Source of the DNA: Clostridia bacterium
GTDB taxonomy: Bacteria > Bacillota > Clostridia > Oscillospirales > RGIG577
NCBI GenBank assembly: GCA_017405765.1
Contig: JAFQZS010000035.1
Coordinates: 1-58,558, forward strand
Reading direction: 5' to 3'
Length of the DNA stretch: 58,558 nt
Part shown: piece by piece, positions 16,076-24,097 of the stretch
Layout of the letters: each line of letters opens with the position of its first letter
How positions within the stretch are numbered: position 1 is the stretch's first letter
Program-made: the position numbers and the translations under genes
Notes under the pieces: model-generated
The model's input: only the letters and a program-made list of their open reading frames with translations
Databases searched by the model: none
What the model was told of the DNA's origin: nothing

Positions 16076-16777
16076 ATGGACAGACCTTATATCATATGTC
16101 ATATGGTAAGTTCGCTTGACTTAAAGGTGACGGGAGATTTTCTCTATAGGCCTCAGTGCGCCTTTGCAAGTGAAAAATATTACGAGATACATAGAAATTT
16201 TGCGGCCGACGCGTTTGCATGCGGCAGGGTAACGATGGAAGGAAGCTTTACAAAAGGGCGCGCGCCCGATCTTTCGGCGTTTTATGGAAAAAAGGCTTTA
16301 CGCAGCGATTTCATAGCAGTAGACGATCCTGCATTTTATGCTGTGGCTTTTGACAGACGCGGCAGGCTTGGTTGGGGGTCGGGGCGCATATACGACGAGG
16401 ATCCGGGATATGACGACTCTCATATAATAGAGGTGCTGTGCGAGGATACGAGCGATGAATATTTGCTGTACCTTAACAGAGTAGGCGTTTCGTATATTTT
16501 TGCCGGAGAGCGTGAGCTTGATCTGCGTCTTGCGCTATTCAAGCTTAGGCGGATATTCGGCATAAAAAAGCTTTTGTTGGAGGGCGGAAGCATTTTGAAC
16601 GGCGCGTTTTTTAAGGAAAAGGTCATCGACGAATTAAGCCTTGTTACAGCTCCCGTAATTGCCGGCGACGACGCGCGTCCGCTGTTTTCGGAAAGCTGTC
16701 TTGTCGATTTTGAGCTTATTGAAGCAAAGCCGCTGGGAAACTCCGTGGTGTGGCTCAGGTATTTTACGAAAGGATAA
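16076..16777 (+). CDS. RibD C-terminal domain (dihydrofolate reductase-like) protein
   Basis: A 233-residue stand-alone RibD-C domain (PF01872 type). Landmarks are the N-terminal MVSSLDLKVTGDFLY, the ACGRVTMEG segment, and the NADPH-binding KKLLLEGGSILNGAFF followed by VIDELSLVTAPVIAG. RibD-C proteins reduce the ribosylamino-pyrimidine in riboflavin synthesis. Stand-alone copies without the deaminase domain are often paralogues of unassigned substrate, and no other rib genes adjoin. ATG 16076 follows a weak GGGGTG. It is followed by the GIY-YIG gene after 4 bp. Confidence 0.87.
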   Translation: MDRPYIICHMVSSLDLKVTGDFLYRPQCAFASEKYYEIHRNFAADAFACGRVTMEGSFTKGRAPDLSAFYGKKALRSDFIAVDDPAFYAVAFDRRGRLGWGSGRIYDEDPGYDDSHIIEVLCEDTSDEYLLYLNRVGVSYIFAGERELDLRLALFKLRRIFGIKKLLLEGGSILNGAFFKEKVIDELSLVTAPVIAGDDARPLFSESCLVDFELIEAKPLGNSVVWLRYFTKG

Positions 16778-16781
16778 CGAA

Positions 16782-17027
16782 GTGGCTTATTTCGCTTATA
16801 TTCTCAGATGCTCCGACGGTACGTTCTACAGCGGATATACGACAGACCCCGAAAGGCGCGAAAAAGTACACAACGAGGGCAAGGGCGCAAAATACACGCG
16901 CTCGCGCCGTCCTGTGAGGATCGTTTACTGCGAAAGCTTTGAACAAAGATCCGACGCCATGAAAAGAGAGGCCGCCCTAAAAAAGCTCAGCCATGAAGAG
17001 AAAGAACGCCTGACAAAAGAACGATAA
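16782..17027 (+). CDS. GIY-YIG domain protein (YhbQ/UPF0213 type)
   Basis: An 81-residue single GIY-YIG nuclease domain: YILRCSDGTFYSGYTTD contains the GIY-like and YIG-like strands, and the Arg and Glu positions follow in PERREK and MKREAALKKL. The frame is open upstream to 16659 within the RibD-C gene, but the domain begins at GTG 16782, 4 bp after that gene's stop and preceded by AAAGGA, so 16782 is chosen. Stand-alone proteins of this size are widespread. Their role is poorly defined, with repair or nucleic-acid trimming suggested. Confidence 0.88.
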   Translation: MAYFAYILRCSDGTFYSGYTTDPERREKVHNEGKGAKYTRSRRPVRIVYCESFEQRSDAMKREAALKKLSHEEKERLTKER

Positions 17028-17069
17028 CGAGCGGAGAAGAAAATTTTTTTTAAAACTTTAAAAAAGTGC

Positions 17070-17128
17070 TTGACAAACTAAGTTAGTTTATGCTAACCTA
17101 ACATTGCAAGGAGTTAATCGAAACTAAC
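17070..17128 (+). promoter_or_regulatory. Promoter and feo-type dyads with no downstream protein gene
   Basis: TTGACA at 17070-17075 is followed by GTTAGTTTATGCTAAC (17082-17097) and the weaker GTTAATCGAAACTAAC (17113-17128). Both are 16 bp long with GTTA and CTAAC outer arms, as in the feo leader at 215-230, 269-284 and 289-304. The -10 is poor (TAACCT at 17094-17099, 18 bp spacing). Control by the same metal-responsive repressor as feo is inferred. Confidence 0.6.
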
Positions 17129-17669
17129 CCCGATGCGCTGTAATAAGGCACGGTGCCGGATCTTCTCCGGCTTTACATATATAATGCATATACCTTCACG
17201 GCGTTAAATGACGTGCGCCAATGTAAATTACGCATATGACGATGCTTTGGCCGTGAAAAAGCATCGGCTGTCAATGCGGAAGAAAGGCGGTGGCAGACAG
17301 GAAAAAACATAGAAGCTTTTAATAATATTTCCTCAAAAAGAATTTGGTTACAATGCGTTTTGTGACACGCAGAACGCACAGCAGAATTTTACGCGCCTTC
17401 GTAAATCTGCGAAGCGGGCAGTCCGTTCGCGCACAAGCGGAACGCCCGCGAAGAAAGAATGTTTCGTATGTTTTCGCATCAAAAGCATATGAAACGCCGT
17501 GTCATGGTTTTTTTGCTTGTTTTCGGCCCGGATGCAGAAACGGAATTTATGGCATACGGGCGAAAAACGTACACGTGAAAGATATTTCAAACTCCCTTAT
17601 TTATTTTTCCCCTAAACTTTATAGAAGTAAGGACCGAGGAGCGCACACTCCTCGGTCCTTGCTTTTTTT
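17100..17669 (+). ncRNA. Candidate structured large noncoding RNA
   Basis: This ~570-nt stretch contains no convincing coding sequence but many stable hairpins. GCCGGA/TCCGGC lies at 17155-17171. CGATGCTTT/AAAGCATCG (17240-17248/17258-17266) has a loop GCCGTGAA that is exactly complementary to TTCACGGC at 17195-17202, a possible 8-bp pseudoknot. CTGTC/GACAG lies at 17268/17296. CTTCG/CGAAG spans 17398-17414. GCGGGC/GCCCGC (17414-17419/17444-17449) has a further inner stem. GTTTCGTATG/CATATGAAAC (17461-17470/17486-17495) is extended by TTTT/AAAA. GCCCGGATGC/GCATACGGGC (17526-17535/17552-17561) has one mismatch. A strong terminator closes it. I saw no tmRNA, RNase P or 6S signature. The 5' end is uncertain. 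Confidence 0.5.
17631..17669 (+). terminator. Strong terminator with no upstream plus-strand gene
   Basis: GGACCGAGGAG (17631-17641) pairs perfectly with CTCCTCGGTCC (17648-17658), followed by TTGCTTTTTTT. The nearest plus-strand gene ends at 17027, more than 600 bp upstream. It therefore most likely ends the transcript from the promoter at 17070. Confidence 0.9.
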
Positions 17670-17678
17670 GGGAAAAAC

Positions 17679-17704
17679 AAAAAGCGGCGTTTTGCCGCTT
17701 TTTT
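17679..17704 (-). terminator. Terminator of the first SLH gene
   Basis: AAAAAGCGGC (17679-17688) pairs with GCCGCTTTTT (17694-17703) around GTTTT. It is A-rich on the left and T-rich on the right, so it works on either strand. It lies 11 bp past the stop of the minus-strand SLH gene. Confidence 0.8.
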
Positions 17705-17714
17705 GTTTTTTTCA

Positions 17715-18980
17715 TCAGCCTCTCGACTGGTAGAGAGTACGCCACGGTATGTCGGTGATATCCTCTTCGCCGAGGGAAGCGCCGTACTGCCAGAGCCAGT
17801 CGTTTACTTCGGCTGCGTCCATCCAGTCGCTTACAATGTCGCCCTCAGTGGTTATGCAGTATACTGTTCCGTTTCCGTCTTTGTCTGCGTCGTCGGGGAA
17901 TTTTGTCTCATATGCTTCGGAAGCGACCGATTTGTCCCATGCGCATACGGAGCCTGCAAATTCATAATTGTCGTCGCTCTTATTATATACGTACAAGTCG
18001 AAGGGCCAGTGATCCTCGGTCTCAAGACCCGTTGAGTGCGACCACCAGGAGCGCACGGTGCCGTTGTCGTAGAATATGGATGCGTTGGTGCCTATGTACT
18101 CTATAAAGAGCTCGCCCGTTCTGTAATCAAGCTTATATACGACGGTCACCTGACCCGAGACAGGCGCGTTGTATATGGTGAAGATAAGTTCGTTCTCACC
18201 GTCGCGGTCTATATCGCATACAGCGTAGATGTCATAGCCGGGGGCGTCGTCGTAACCCGTCTTTATCCCGGCCGGAAGAGTCGTCGTAGCCATAAATTCG
18301 TTTACGGCCTTGGCAGCGGCATAGTCAAAGTCGGGTGCACCCGGTTCTGCCGCTTCGGGAACGGAGAAGCTCTTTCTCTTGCTCGGATCGGTCATGCGGG
18401 AAAGTATGGCTGCGACCTCGGCGCGCTTTATGTTCGAGTCGGGGGAGCAGTTGAAATTCGTGTCGCCCTGAACTATGCCTGCACGGTACATCAGGTATAT
18501 CTCATATGCCTGAGGATGCGTTATCTTTACGTCGGGTATGGAGCCCTCGGGCACGTAGTTCATCTCTGCAAGCAGCGAGTAGGGCAGAGCGCGGGAGACA
18601 ATGTCGAGATACCCTGCGCGGGTGGCGGGAGCGTTCCAATTATAGTCCTTTAAGATAATGTAGTTTTCCTTTGCGTAGTCAACATACGTCTGGTACCACG
18701 GATTGCCGTTCGTAAGCGTGACCTTGCCCTCCATGGCGTTCTGGTGCATGCATGCGGCCAGCTTTACGGCCTCGGCATACGTCATGTTGTCCTCGGGCGC
18801 GAACTTATCCGCCGCCTTGCCGTTTATAAGACCCATATCGTACGCGTTCTGTACGTCGGGATAGTACCACGCGCTGTCCGGCACGTCGCCGAACGGCAGA
18901 CCTGCAGCCATTGCCGTGGGCAGAAGCACGATGACGAGCGCCAAAGCCAGCAGAAGGGAAATAAGACGTTTTCTTTTCAT
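17715..18980 (-). CDS. SLH-domain surface protein A
   Basis: A 421-residue exported protein. A signal peptide (KRKRLISLLLALALVIVLLP) ends near AMAAG. Three S-layer homology modules follow, over about residues 27-205: LPFGDVPDSAWYYPDVQNAY, the module around ATRAGYLDIVSRAL, and HPQAYEIYLMYRAGIVQGD with IKRAEVAAILSRM. SLH modules anchor proteins to pyruvylated secondary cell-wall polymer. The C-terminal half is unassigned but has Asp-rich CDIDRDGENEL and DDADKDGNGTV loops that resemble calcium loops. It is a tandem paralogue of the gene at 19148-20413, of identical length. RBS AAGGAAG and its own promoter are present. Confidence 0.88.
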   Translation of the reverse strand: MKRKRLISLLLALALVIVLLPTAMAAGLPFGDVPDSAWYYPDVQNAYDMGLINGKAADKFAPEDNMTYAEAVKLAACMHQNAMEGKVTLTNGNPWYQTYVDYAKENYIILKDYNWNAPATRAGYLDIVSRALPYSLLAEMNYVPEGSIPDVKITHPQAYEIYLMYRAGIVQGDTNFNCSPDSNIKRAEVAAILSRMTDPSKRKSFSVPEAAEPGAPDFDYAAAKAVNEFMATTTLPAGIKTGYDDAPGYDIYAVCDIDRDGENELIFTIYNAPVSGQVTVVYKLDYRTGELFIEYIGTNASIFYDNGTVRSWWSHSTGLETEDHWPFDLYVYNKSDDNYEFAGSVCAWDKSVASEAYETKFPDDADKDGNGTVYCITTEGDIVSDWMDAAEVNDWLWQYGASLGEEDITDIPWRTLYQSRG

Positions 18981-19017
18981 GTTTTTTTCTTCCTTTCTTA
19001 AGAATTTCGGTATGAGT

Positions 19018-19046
19018 ATTATACCGCCTTTACCCGTCCGTGTCTA
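19018..19046 (-). promoter_or_regulatory. Promoter of SLH gene A
   Basis: On the minus strand TAGACA (19046-19041) and TATAAT (19023-19018) are 17 bp apart. The -35 and its flank (ATATAGACAC) are the same as at the paralogue's promoter. Confidence 0.7.
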
Positions 19047-19101
19047 TATTGTGAGAGGTTTTGTCGAAAAAAGGACGGTTGTACGATTGAACTCAAGAGA
19101 A

Positions 19102-19129
19102 AAAAGAAGGACCGGGCGGTCCTTCTTTT
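19102..19129 (-). terminator. Terminator of SLH gene B
   Basis: On the minus strand AAAAGAAGGACC pairs with GGTCCTTCTTTT around a 4-nt loop, followed by further T residues, 19 bp past the stop of gene B. Confidence 0.85.
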
Positions 19130-19147
19130 GATTATTGAGCTTTATCG

Positions 19148-20413
19148 TCAGCCTCTTGCCTCATAGAGCGCGCGCCAGCTTATATCCACAAGGTCATTAA
19201 GGGATTCGGTCGTCGGGAAATACTCGGAAAATCTTGCGTCTGCTTCCTCGCCGTCAACGTATTTTCCGTCCCAAGCGCCGTCGATGTAGAACATAAACAC
19301 CTCGCCGTCGCCGTCTTTATCGATATCATCGGGGAACGGATTTCCCGAGAAGTCTTTATCCGCAGCTACCTTGTCCCAAAGGGCAATGCTCGTTTGGTAT
19401 TCGTAAACGTCCTTTGCGCTGTTGTAGCGGTAGATGTCGTAGGGGATGAAATCGTAGCTTTCAAGACCTATCCTGTCGGGCCACATTACGGTTATTATAC
19501 CGTTCGCATAGTAGATAAGGTCGGGAAGAGCCTCGATCTCGGGAGTGAATTTACCTGTTGCGGGGTCAAATGCATATACTATCTCCACGGGCTCGACAGC
19601 GTTGTTTACGGTTATGAGAAGCTCTGTTTTGCCGTCGCCGTCAACGTCGCATACGGCATACCAGTCGTATGCAATCCCGTCGTCAAAGGCTATGTCACGT
19701 CCGTCGGGCAGTATGCCTTCGGCTAAAAAGTCGTTTATTGCCTTGGCTGCGGCATGATCAAAGTCGGGCGCGCCGGTCTCGGCGGGATACGGAATAGAGA
19801 ACGACTTTCGTCTGTCAACGTCCATCATACGCGAGAGTATAGCAGCGACGTCCGAGCGCCTTATATATGAGTCGGGAGAGCAGTTGAAGTTTTGATCAAC
19901 ACCCTGTACAATGCCGGCGCGATACATCATGTATATCTCGTACGCCTGAGGATGCGTTATCGGTATGTCCGGGATAGCGCCCATGGGGATATAATTCTGC
20001 TCGGCTTTATCAAGATCGAGCGCATGCGCGAATATCTCCATATATCCCGCGCGAGTGGCGGGGGCGTTCCAGTCGTAGTCCTTGTAGATTATGCCCCATT
20101 CCTTTGCAAAATCGACATAGGGCTGATACCATGGGTCGCCGTTTTCAAGCGTTACCTCTCCTATCCAGTCTTTTTGACGGATACATGCGGCCAGCTTTAC
20201 GGCCTCGGCATACGTCATGTTGTCATCGGGGGCGAATTTGTCCGCTGACTTGCCGTTTATAAGACCGAGCTCATAAGCGCTCTGCACGTCCGCGCTGTAC
20301 CATGCGTTGGCGGGCACGTCGGTAAACGGCAGATCCGCCGCCATTGCCGCAGGCAGAAGCGTTAAGGCAAGCACCAAAGCGAGAGCGATGGATATAAGAC
20401 GTTTTCTGTTCAT
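19148..20413 (-). CDS. SLH-domain surface protein B
   Basis: A 421-residue paralogue of the neighbouring SLH protein, with the same layout: signal peptide (MNRKRLISIALALVLALTLL ending at AMAAD), three SLH modules (LPFTDVPANAWYSADVQSAY; the ATRAGYMEIFAHAL module; HPQAYEIYMMYRAGIVQGV with IRRSDVAAILSRM), then an unassigned C-terminal half. The Asp-rich loops CDVDGDGKTEL and DDIDKDGDGEV are kept, which suggests they matter, probably by binding calcium. The linker between SLH modules and the last 150 residues differ most. The two genes have separate promoters and terminators, so each is its own unit. Confidence 0.88.
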   Translation of the reverse strand: MNRKRLISIALALVLALTLLPAAMAADLPFTDVPANAWYSADVQSAYELGLINGKSADKFAPDDNMTYAEAVKLAACIRQKDWIGEVTLENGDPWYQPYVDFAKEWGIIYKDYDWNAPATRAGYMEIFAHALDLDKAEQNYIPMGAIPDIPITHPQAYEIYMMYRAGIVQGVDQNFNCSPDSYIRRSDVAAILSRMMDVDRRKSFSIPYPAETGAPDFDHAAAKAINDFLAEGILPDGRDIAFDDGIAYDWYAVCDVDGDGKTELLITVNNAVEPVEIVYAFDPATGKFTPEIEALPDLIYYANGIITVMWPDRIGLESYDFIPYDIYRYNSAKDVYEYQTSIALWDKVAADKDFSGNPFPDDIDKDGDGEVFMFYIDGAWDGKYVDGEEADARFSEYFPTTESLNDLVDISWRALYEARG

Positions 20414-20450
20414 GTTGTCTCTTCCTTTCTTAATAAATATCTGTATAAAT

Positions 20451-20479
20451 ATTATACGTATTTTGTATGGCGGTGTCTA
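20451..20479 (-). promoter_or_regulatory. Promoter of SLH gene B
   Basis: On the minus strand TAGACA (20479-20474) and TATAAT (20456-20451) are 17 bp apart, matching the promoter of gene A. Confidence 0.7.
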
Positions 20480-20540
20480 TATTGCAGCGAAGAAAAAAGT
20501 GGAGCTTGTGATATGTTAGGCGAATAATTTCAGGCCGGCC

Positions 20541-20616
20541 TTTTTGACAGCAAAGCCTGCTTTGGCAAAATAAAGCTGTTAAAAACCGTTATTTGTGCAT
20601 ACTATCCACAAAGCGG
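20541..20616 (+). other. Structured intergenic element upstream of the acylation operon
   Basis: TTTTTGACAGC (20541-20551) pairs with GCTGTTAAAAA (20575-20585, one G-U) around a CAAAG/CTTTG hairpin. CCG/CGG (20586-20588/20614-20616) then closes a TTTGTG/CACAAA hairpin. No coding sequence is visible in 20480-20666. Purpose unknown; it lies just before the promoter at 20667-20695, so it would be outside that operon's transcript. Confidence 0.35.
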
Positions 20617-20666
20617 CCAAAAGATGAGTAATATCGGTAAGAGTCTGCAAAAAATTAAATCGAAGA

Positions 20667-20695
20667 TTGTAAAATCATATACGTCATGGTATACT
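20667..20695 (+). promoter_or_regulatory. Promoter of the Dlt-like acylation operon
   Basis: TTGTAA (20667-20672) and TATACT (20690-20695), 17 bp apart, with an extended -10 TGG. Confidence 0.7.
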
Positions 20696-20774
20696 AAATG
20701 ATAAACGGTTGCACTGCGCCCTTTTATGCTGCTGACCCAACGATATGCGGCCTTAAAACGGAGAGGTTTGATTT

Positions 20775-22433
20775 ATGAGATCCGTAAAAATAGTTAAAAC
20801 AGTTTTGTTTATACTTATCTTCGCGCTGCTTTTCGCGGGGTTTAACTTTTTTATACAGCCCGTATGGACTTATCTCAATAATTACAACACTATACACGGC
20901 TTTTACGAAGAACCCGAAGACACGATTGAAACGCTTTTTTTGGGCTCAAGCTATATGGTAAACGGCGTGACGCCTACGGAGCTTTACGACGAGTACGGCA
21001 TTTGCGCCTATAATCTGGCAACAGAGCAGCAGCCTTTGATGGCGTCGTACTACTGGCTTTTAGAGGCGTATAAATATCAGTCGGGATCGCTTAAGAACGT
21101 AGTTCTGGACGTTTCGATGTTAAGACGCGACCCTCCGCTTTCAGCATACAGAAAGGCGTTTGACGACATGCGTTTTTCGCGCACAAAATACGACGCGGTG
21201 CGCGCGTATACAGAGGATCTGCATGAGGCTGTAATGACGCTGTTTCCCGCGTTCTCATATCATTCTCGCTGGTCGTCGCTTGAGCAGGCCGATTTTGAAA
21301 AGGCGGATTACGAGCCCGTGCTTTATCTTCGAGGATATGACTTCAATACGGAGCGCTATTCGGACCTCGTGCCCCTGGGCGGCATAGCCATACCTGAGTA
21401 TGTACCGGACGAGGACGAAGAGGCGGATGAATTTGAAGAAAAGGCGCTTGACTATTTCGACAGGCTTGCGTCATTCTGCTCCGATAACGGGATAAGGCTC
21501 GTGATTATAAAAACGCCCATAATCGGTTCGTGGCCGTCGTCGTCTCATAATGCGGCGCAGGCGCTTGCAGACGATTACGGGCTTGAGTATTACGATTTTA
21601 ATTATCTTCCTTATTTAGATGAAATGGGATACAATCACGACGCGGACAGCCAGGACAACGGACACATGAATTATTACGGAGCTCACAAGCTTACCATGTG
21701 GCTTGGAGATTACCTGGTAAATGAATGCGAAGCCGCCGATGTGCGCGAAGACGAGCGGTATGCTTTTCTTTTTGATGAGTCAGAGGAGTATGCCGCCGAT
21801 ATAAGAGAGCGCGTTAGAATGGAGAACATAATAGATCCGTGCGACTACATTGCCGAGTTCAAAAAGCGCGGTTACAGCGTGTTTATTGCCGTGAGAGACG
21901 AGGCGAGCGTAAGCCTTAGCTCTAAGCAGCGAAGACAGTTTTCCAGAATGGGATTATCCGAGCTTTCCCAGCTTGCCTACGGCGACTGTTACGCCGCCGT
22001 TATAAGAAACGGCAAGATCCTTACAGAAGAGCGGAAGGAAAATACAGACGTTTCAAATATGGAGACTTCGTCGGGCAGCGTTCCTCCGCTTACGGTCTCG
22101 GGTACGCTTTCGGACGGCACGCAGTACGCTCTTACGAGCGGAGGCGCCGAATTCGGAGACACGGCGTCGATAATTATAAACGATGAGGAATACGCGCCCA
22201 ACGAGCGCGGGATCAACGTTGTAGTATACGACAATAAAACGGGCGAGGTAAAATGCAGCGCCGTCTTTGATACGTTTGCATCTCCCATGCGCGAGAGCGG
22301 AGATATCGAAGAGCATCATAAAGAAGCGCTTGACAGCGGCGCTTCGCCTGACGAGCTTACAGATAATCTTTATAAGCTTTATCTTTACAACAAACGCTGC
22401 GCTCAAGCAAGGGAGAACGCTGGCGCAGATTAA
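20775..22433 (+). CDS. DltD-like SGNH protein fused to an ILEI/FAM3-like domain
   Basis: A 552-residue protein. Residues ~8-30 are an N-terminal membrane helix. An SGNH-hydrolase-like domain follows, with the Ser block LFLGSSYM (S58), the Asn-containing SGSLKNVVLDVSM region, the VIIKTPI strand, and the DNGHMNYYGAHKLT block holding Asp and His. Such proteins work outside the membrane with an MBOAT partner in O-acylation, as DltD does with DltB. Residues ~355-515 look like an ILEI (PANDER-like) domain: YSVFIAVRDEASVSL and GINVVVYDNKTGEVKCSAVF. The domain is better known from animal FAM3 proteins and from surface proteins; its fusion here is unusual. First gene of a four-gene operon; ATG follows CGGAGAGG. 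Confidence 0.78.
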   Translation: MRSVKIVKTVLFILIFALLFAGFNFFIQPVWTYLNNYNTIHGFYEEPEDTIETLFLGSSYMVNGVTPTELYDEYGICAYNLATEQQPLMASYYWLLEAYKYQSGSLKNVVLDVSMLRRDPPLSAYRKAFDDMRFSRTKYDAVRAYTEDLHEAVMTLFPAFSYHSRWSSLEQADFEKADYEPVLYLRGYDFNTERYSDLVPLGGIAIPEYVPDEDEEADEFEEKALDYFDRLASFCSDNGIRLVIIKTPIIGSWPSSSHNAAQALADDYGLEYYDFNYLPYLDEMGYNHDADSQDNGHMNYYGAHKLTMWLGDYLVNECEAADVREDERYAFLFDESEEYAADIRERVRMENIIDPCDYIAEFKKRGYSVFIAVRDEASVSLSSKQRRQFSRMGLSELSQLAYGDCYAAVIRNGKILTEERKENTDVSNMETSSGSVPPLTVSGTLSDGTQYALTSGGAEFGDTASIIINDEEYAPNERGINVVVYDNKTGEVKCSAVFDTFASPMRESGDIEEHHKEALDSGASPDELTDNLYKLYLYNKRCAQARENAGAD

Positions 22434-22456
22434 CATAAGGACGGGAGTGATATTCT

Positions 22457-23854
22457 TTGTTCTATGAGATTTCGCCTTCAGAAAAGGAGGCTTTCATATC
22501 CGACAATGGCGTAAGGCTCGATTACGCCGAGCTTTCAGAGCGTATTGAGGAGTTCGTGCGCCTTAAAACGGGACGCACACTGGCTTTTTGTCTGTGTGAG
22601 AACAGCCCAGAAAGCGCGATAGGATATCTCGGCTTTCTTAATTCGTCTACGGTGCCGCTGCTTTTGGATAAAAAGATAGACAGCGAACTTTTGGAGCGCC
22701 TTATAAACGTGTATGCGCCGACTTACATATACGCGCCCTCGGATATGGCGGATCGCTTTTCGGGATATGAAAAAGCGCACGAATTTACGTCGTATGCGCT
22801 CTTCAGATCGAAAAACGGGAACAATATCCCGCTTCACGACGAGCTTGCGCTGCTTCTTACGACGTCAGGCTCTACGGGGAGCCCGAAGCTCGTGCGGCAG
22901 AGCTATAAAAACATTCAGTCTAATACGGAGGCCATAGCGTCTTACCTTGCGCTTACTTCCGACGAACGCGCGGTAACGACGCTTCCAATGAACTATACTT
23001 ACGGGCTTTCGATAATCAACACGCATATTTACGCAAACGCATCGATCCTTTTTACGGACAAGCCCGTTATAATGAAGCCGTTTTGGGATTTTATGACTCG
23101 CGAGCGCGCCACTTCGTTCGGCGGAGTTCCGTCGACTTATGAGCTTCTTAAAAAGATAAAGTTTTTCAAAATGGAGCTTCCGAGCTTAAGATATATGACG
23201 CAGGCCGGCGGAAAGCTTCTTTATGAGCTTCATCTTGAATACGCAAAATGGGCGAAGGAGCACGGCAAGCGCTTCATCGTCATGTACGGCCAGACGGAGG
23301 CGACGGCGCGCATGGGATACCTGCCTTCGGAGTACGGAATAGAAAAGGCGGGCAGCATGGGACGCGCAATACCCGGCGGAAGATTTTTGCTTATCGACGC
23401 CGAAGGGCGCGCGATCGAGTCTCCCGATACCGTGGGCGAACTTTTATACGAAGGCGACAACGTAACTATGGGATATGCCGAAACGCCCGAAGACCTTAAA
23501 AAAGGAGACGAGCGCGGCGGCAGGCTTTTGACGGGAGACATGGCAAAACGCGACGGCGACGGCTTTTATTACGTCGTGGGAAGAAAAAAACGCTTCTTAA
23601 AAATATCGGGAAGCCGTGTCAATCTCGACGAAATAGACAGATTGATAAAATCGCACTTCGAGGGGCTCGACTGCGCCTCGAGCGGCGTTGACGATAAGAT
23701 GAAGGTTTACATAACCGACGAATCGAAAACTGATGAGATAAGACGCTGGCTCTCCGATAAAACGCATCTTAGAGAGTCGGCATTTTCGGTGTCGTATATA
23801 AAAGAGATACCGAAGAACGAAGCCGGAAAAACATTATATGAAAAATTGCCGTAA
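22457..23854 (+). CDS. DltA-like AMP-forming acyl ligase
   Basis: A 465-residue ANL-family adenylating enzyme. Motifs: phosphate loop TTSGSTGSPKLV, YGQTEATARMGYLP, LLTGDMAKRDGDGFYYVVGR, the hinge FLKISGSRVNLDEID, and the C-terminal catalytic Lys in NEAGKTLYEKLP. DltA activates D-alanine; the GQTEATARMGYLP block resembles acyl-CoA or acyl-ACP ligases more than DltA, so another carboxylic acid is quite possible. The start is TTG 22457 with GGGAG about 9 nt upstream; the nearby ATG at 22464 is out of frame. Probable acceptor is the carrier encoded 12 bp downstream. Confidence 0.85.
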   Translation: MFYEISPSEKEAFISDNGVRLDYAELSERIEEFVRLKTGRTLAFCLCENSPESAIGYLGFLNSSTVPLLLDKKIDSELLERLINVYAPTYIYAPSDMADRFSGYEKAHEFTSYALFRSKNGNNIPLHDELALLLTTSGSTGSPKLVRQSYKNIQSNTEAIASYLALTSDERAVTTLPMNYTYGLSIINTHIYANASILFTDKPVIMKPFWDFMTRERATSFGGVPSTYELLKKIKFFKMELPSLRYMTQAGGKLLYELHLEYAKWAKEHGKRFIVMYGQTEATARMGYLPSEYGIEKAGSMGRAIPGGRFLLIDAEGRAIESPDTVGELLYEGDNVTMGYAETPEDLKKGDERGGRLLTGDMAKRDGDGFYYVVGRKKRFLKISGSRVNLDEIDRLIKSHFEGLDCASSGVDDKMKVYITDESKTDEIRRWLSDKTHLRESAFSVSYIKEIPKNEAGKTLYEKLP

Positions 23855-23866
23855 GGGGGAAATATC

Positions 23867-24094
23867 ATGGACAAAATAATTGAGATCTTGAGCGGTCTGA
23901 AATCGGGAGTCGACTTTTCAACGGCCGAAAATATCGCAACGGGCAAAATACTCGATTCGATAGATATTGCTTCGCTCATAACGGCCCTTGAGGACGAGTT
24001 TGACATTGAGATAAGCATGGAATACATGGACAATAAGAATTTTGATTCGGCAAAAGCTATCTGGGAAATGATCAAGGAGCTTTCGGAGGAGTAA
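23867..24094 (+). CDS. Acyl carrier protein (DltC-like)
   Basis: A 75-residue carrier protein. The phosphopantetheine serine lies in LDSIDIASLITALEDEF, the typical D-S-hydrophobic motif at the start of helix 2, and the acidic helices and length fit ACP/DltC. It would be loaded with the acyl group by the adenylating enzyme upstream and pass it to the MBOAT protein downstream, whose gene starts 3 bp after its stop. RBS AAGGGGGAA precedes the ATG. A phosphopantetheinyl transferase is not in the window. Confidence 0.92.
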   Translation: MDKIIEILSGLKSGVDFSTAENIATGKILDSIDIASLITALEDEFDIEISMEYMDNKNFDSAKAIWEMIKELSEE

Positions 24095-24097
24095 GGT

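Noticed and set aside
17100..17669. Assigning the orphan RNA to tmRNA, RNase P RNA, cobalamin riboswitch, OLE or ROOL
   Set aside because: No tag reading frame or tRNA-like end, no RNase P core strings and no B12-box were found. For OLE and ROOL only the size is similar and I could not verify any consensus.
17344..17733. 129-codon plus-strand frame in the orphan RNA region
   Set aside because: It has no RBS, an Arg/His/Phe-rich unlikely composition, crosses the strong terminator at 17631-17669 and runs into the end of the SLH gene. I treat the region as non-coding.
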